Position numbers and translations under genes: made by a program. A model generated the notes under the pieces. That model did no database searches. It had not been told where the DNA came from and saw nothing but the letters and a program-made list of their open reading frames with translations. Source: Acidobacteriota bacterium (GTDB lineage: Bacteria > Acidobacteriota > Terriglobia > Terriglobales > SCQP01). Taken from it: DNA of 8,289 nt. Where the stretch lies: contig JAKAOE010000058.1 in the NCBI GenBank assembly GCA_021823305.1, forward strand, positions 1 to 8,289. Direction: 5' to 3'. Of this stretch, positions 7,742-8,289 are shown one piece after another; positions within the stretch are counted from its first letter, which is position 1; each line of letters begins with the position of its first letter.

Positions 7742-7776
7742 ATTCCCGCGCGCGATGCCTGGCGCGCGCGAGGAAT
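7742..7776. repeat. REP-like hairpin (ATTCCCGCG type)
   Basis: ATTCC at 7742-7746 pairs with GGAAT at 7772-7776, and CGCGCGCG at 7747-7754 pairs with CGCGCGCG at 7763-7770. A7771 is left as a single bulge and 7755-7762 form an 8-base loop. It follows CTGTC, so the start reads GTCATTCCCGCG, the form of a widespread dispersed hairpin repeat in bacterial genomes. There is no T-run after it, so it is not a typical intrinsic terminator, although so stable a stem could still stop or protect a transcript from the upstream operon. Confidence 0.55.
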
Positions 7777-7919
7777 CCCCAGGCCGCTGCGCCCAGACCG
7801 GAGCGCGCGGAGAGCCGCCTAGCGCCGGCCGAGGATGCAGCCACACAGCATCACCGCCCTCACCCCTTCGACTCCGCTTGCGCTCCGCTCAGGGCGGTCC
7901 CCTCCCCCCTCTCCTCGAT

Positions 7920-7942
7920 CCTCTCCCCCGGTGGGGGAGAGG
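7920..7942. repeat. Perfect 10-bp hairpin, copy 1
   Basis: Arms CCTCTCCCCC (7920-7929) and GGGGGAGAGG (7933-7942) with the 3-base loop GGT. The arms are identical to those of the hairpin at 8212-8233. Confidence 0.75.
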
Positions 7943-7944
7943 AA

Positions 7945-8049
7945 TCAGGAAAACGGGGTGCGCGCCCCGCTCCCCCGGTCGGAGAGAGGCGCAGAAAAGA
8001 GGGTGCGCTCGCGCCTGCTGCCTCCCCTCGCCCGCTTGCCGGAGAGAGG
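7945..8049. repeat. Degenerate tandem units of about 45-60 bases
   Basis: After the first hairpin the same order recurs: an A-rich CAG-AAAA segment, GGGTGCGC (7956-7963 and again 8001-8008, 45 bases apart), a C-run, then GGAGAGAGG (7981-7989 and again 8041-8049, 60 bases apart). The C-run and GGAGAGAGG are decayed versions of the hairpin arms at 7920-7942. The unit length varies, so this is an old or imperfect duplication and not an exact tandem array. Confidence 0.45.
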
Positions 8050-8211
8050 AGGCGGCTGCGGCAGCTCGCCCGACCAGCGGGAGCGCAACACCGACATAAA
8101 CGACGCGGCTCTTTGCCGCCTCGCGGCGGCCGGGCGACGTCGAAGGGGCTTGCGCGGGACTGGCAGAGGCGCGGTGGTCTGTCGGCCGCATGGCGCCCCT
8201 CTCGCCTTGGG

Positions 8212-8249
8212 CCTCTCCCCCTGGGGGGAGAGGTCGCGCCGCAGGCGCG
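8212..8249. repeat. Double hairpin, copy 2
   Basis: The first stem is CCTCTCCCCC (8212-8221) with GGGGGAGAGG (8224-8233) and a 2-base TG loop. The second stem follows at once: CGCGCC (8235-8240) with GGCGCG (8244-8249) and a GCA loop. GGTGAGGGG comes directly after, a combination common in dispersed repeats of GC-rich proteobacterial genomes (general knowledge, not searched). Confidence 0.65.
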
Positions 8250-8289
8250 GGTGAGGGGGGCTGTCGGCAGACGCTGAAATTCCCCGCTT

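Larger units (their letters stand above)
7857..8260. repeat. Composite repeat region with matching hairpins at both sides
   Basis: The block opens with CCCTCACCC (7857-7865) and closes with its exact reverse complement GGGTGAGGG (8249-8257). Inside, two perfect hairpins have identical 10-base arms, CCTCTCCCCC and GGGGGAGAGG, at 7920-7942 and 8212-8233. Seen from the outer ends the two units face each other in opposite orientation. Between them are degenerate related units, with GGAGAGAGG at 7981-7989 and again at 8041-8049. No open frame inside resembles a protein. This looks like a cluster of small dispersed palindromic repeats, or possibly a non-autonomous element; no transposase is present. 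Confidence 0.55.

Noticed and set aside
7499..7846. Minus-strand 115-codon frame in the 3' intergenic region.
   Set aside because: It has no recognisable domain, overlaps the end of the zinc-enzyme gene, and covers the hairpin at 7742-7776. Its composition is typical of non-coding GC-rich sequence.
7857..8260. CRISPR array, because of repeated short motifs.
   Set aside because: Units vary in length and sequence, there are no constant repeats separating unique spacers, and no cas gene is present.
7198..8277. A 359-codon plus-strand frame crossing the zinc-enzyme gene and the repeats.
   Set aside because: It overlaps a well-supported gene in another frame and then reads through palindromic repeats. 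The product is Arg/Pro/Ser-rich low complexity, so it is an artefact of rare stops.

Overview
The window is a very GC-rich, densely coded stretch with every gene on the + strand. It fits a high-GC bacterium, perhaps a myxobacterium or another former 'deltaproteobacterial' or Binatota-like lineage. That placement is inferred from base composition and gene content; no phylogenetic marker is present. Both ends look like assembly edges: the left end cuts into a gene, and the right end lies in repeats.

Layout: (1) 21-512, the 3' part of a HAD-superfamily (SerB-like, class IB) phosphatase that has lost its nucleophile motif to the left edge. (2) 514-2154, a divergent LarA-family (lactate racemase / DUF2088) protein read from a TTG start. 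(3) 2144-6550, a 1468-residue four-domain enzyme: fatty acyl reductase, acyl-adenylating ligase, acyl carrier protein, PlsC acyltransferase. (4) 6543-7529, an exported zinc enzyme of the S1/P1 nuclease / phospholipase C superfamily. (5) 7530-8289, about 760 bases with no convincing gene but several hairpin-forming repeats, some in degenerate tandem and two sharing identical 10-base arms.

The genes are packed like one operon: 1 base between genes 1 and 2, an 11-base overlap between 2 and 3, and an 8-base overlap between 3 and 4. The four-domain order matches, from memory, the multifunctional ElbD enzyme linked to ether-lipid (alkyl/vinyl ether) formation in Myxococcus xanthus. The best reading is therefore a lipid-modification operon. 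The ligase would activate a fatty acid and load it on the built-in carrier, the reductase and acyltransferase would act on the acyl chain and a glycerolipid, and the HAD and LarA-like proteins would carry out accessory steps. The most interesting open question is the LarA-like protein: it keeps the position of the lysine that anchors the nickel-pincer cofactor but seems to lack other LarA catalytic residues.
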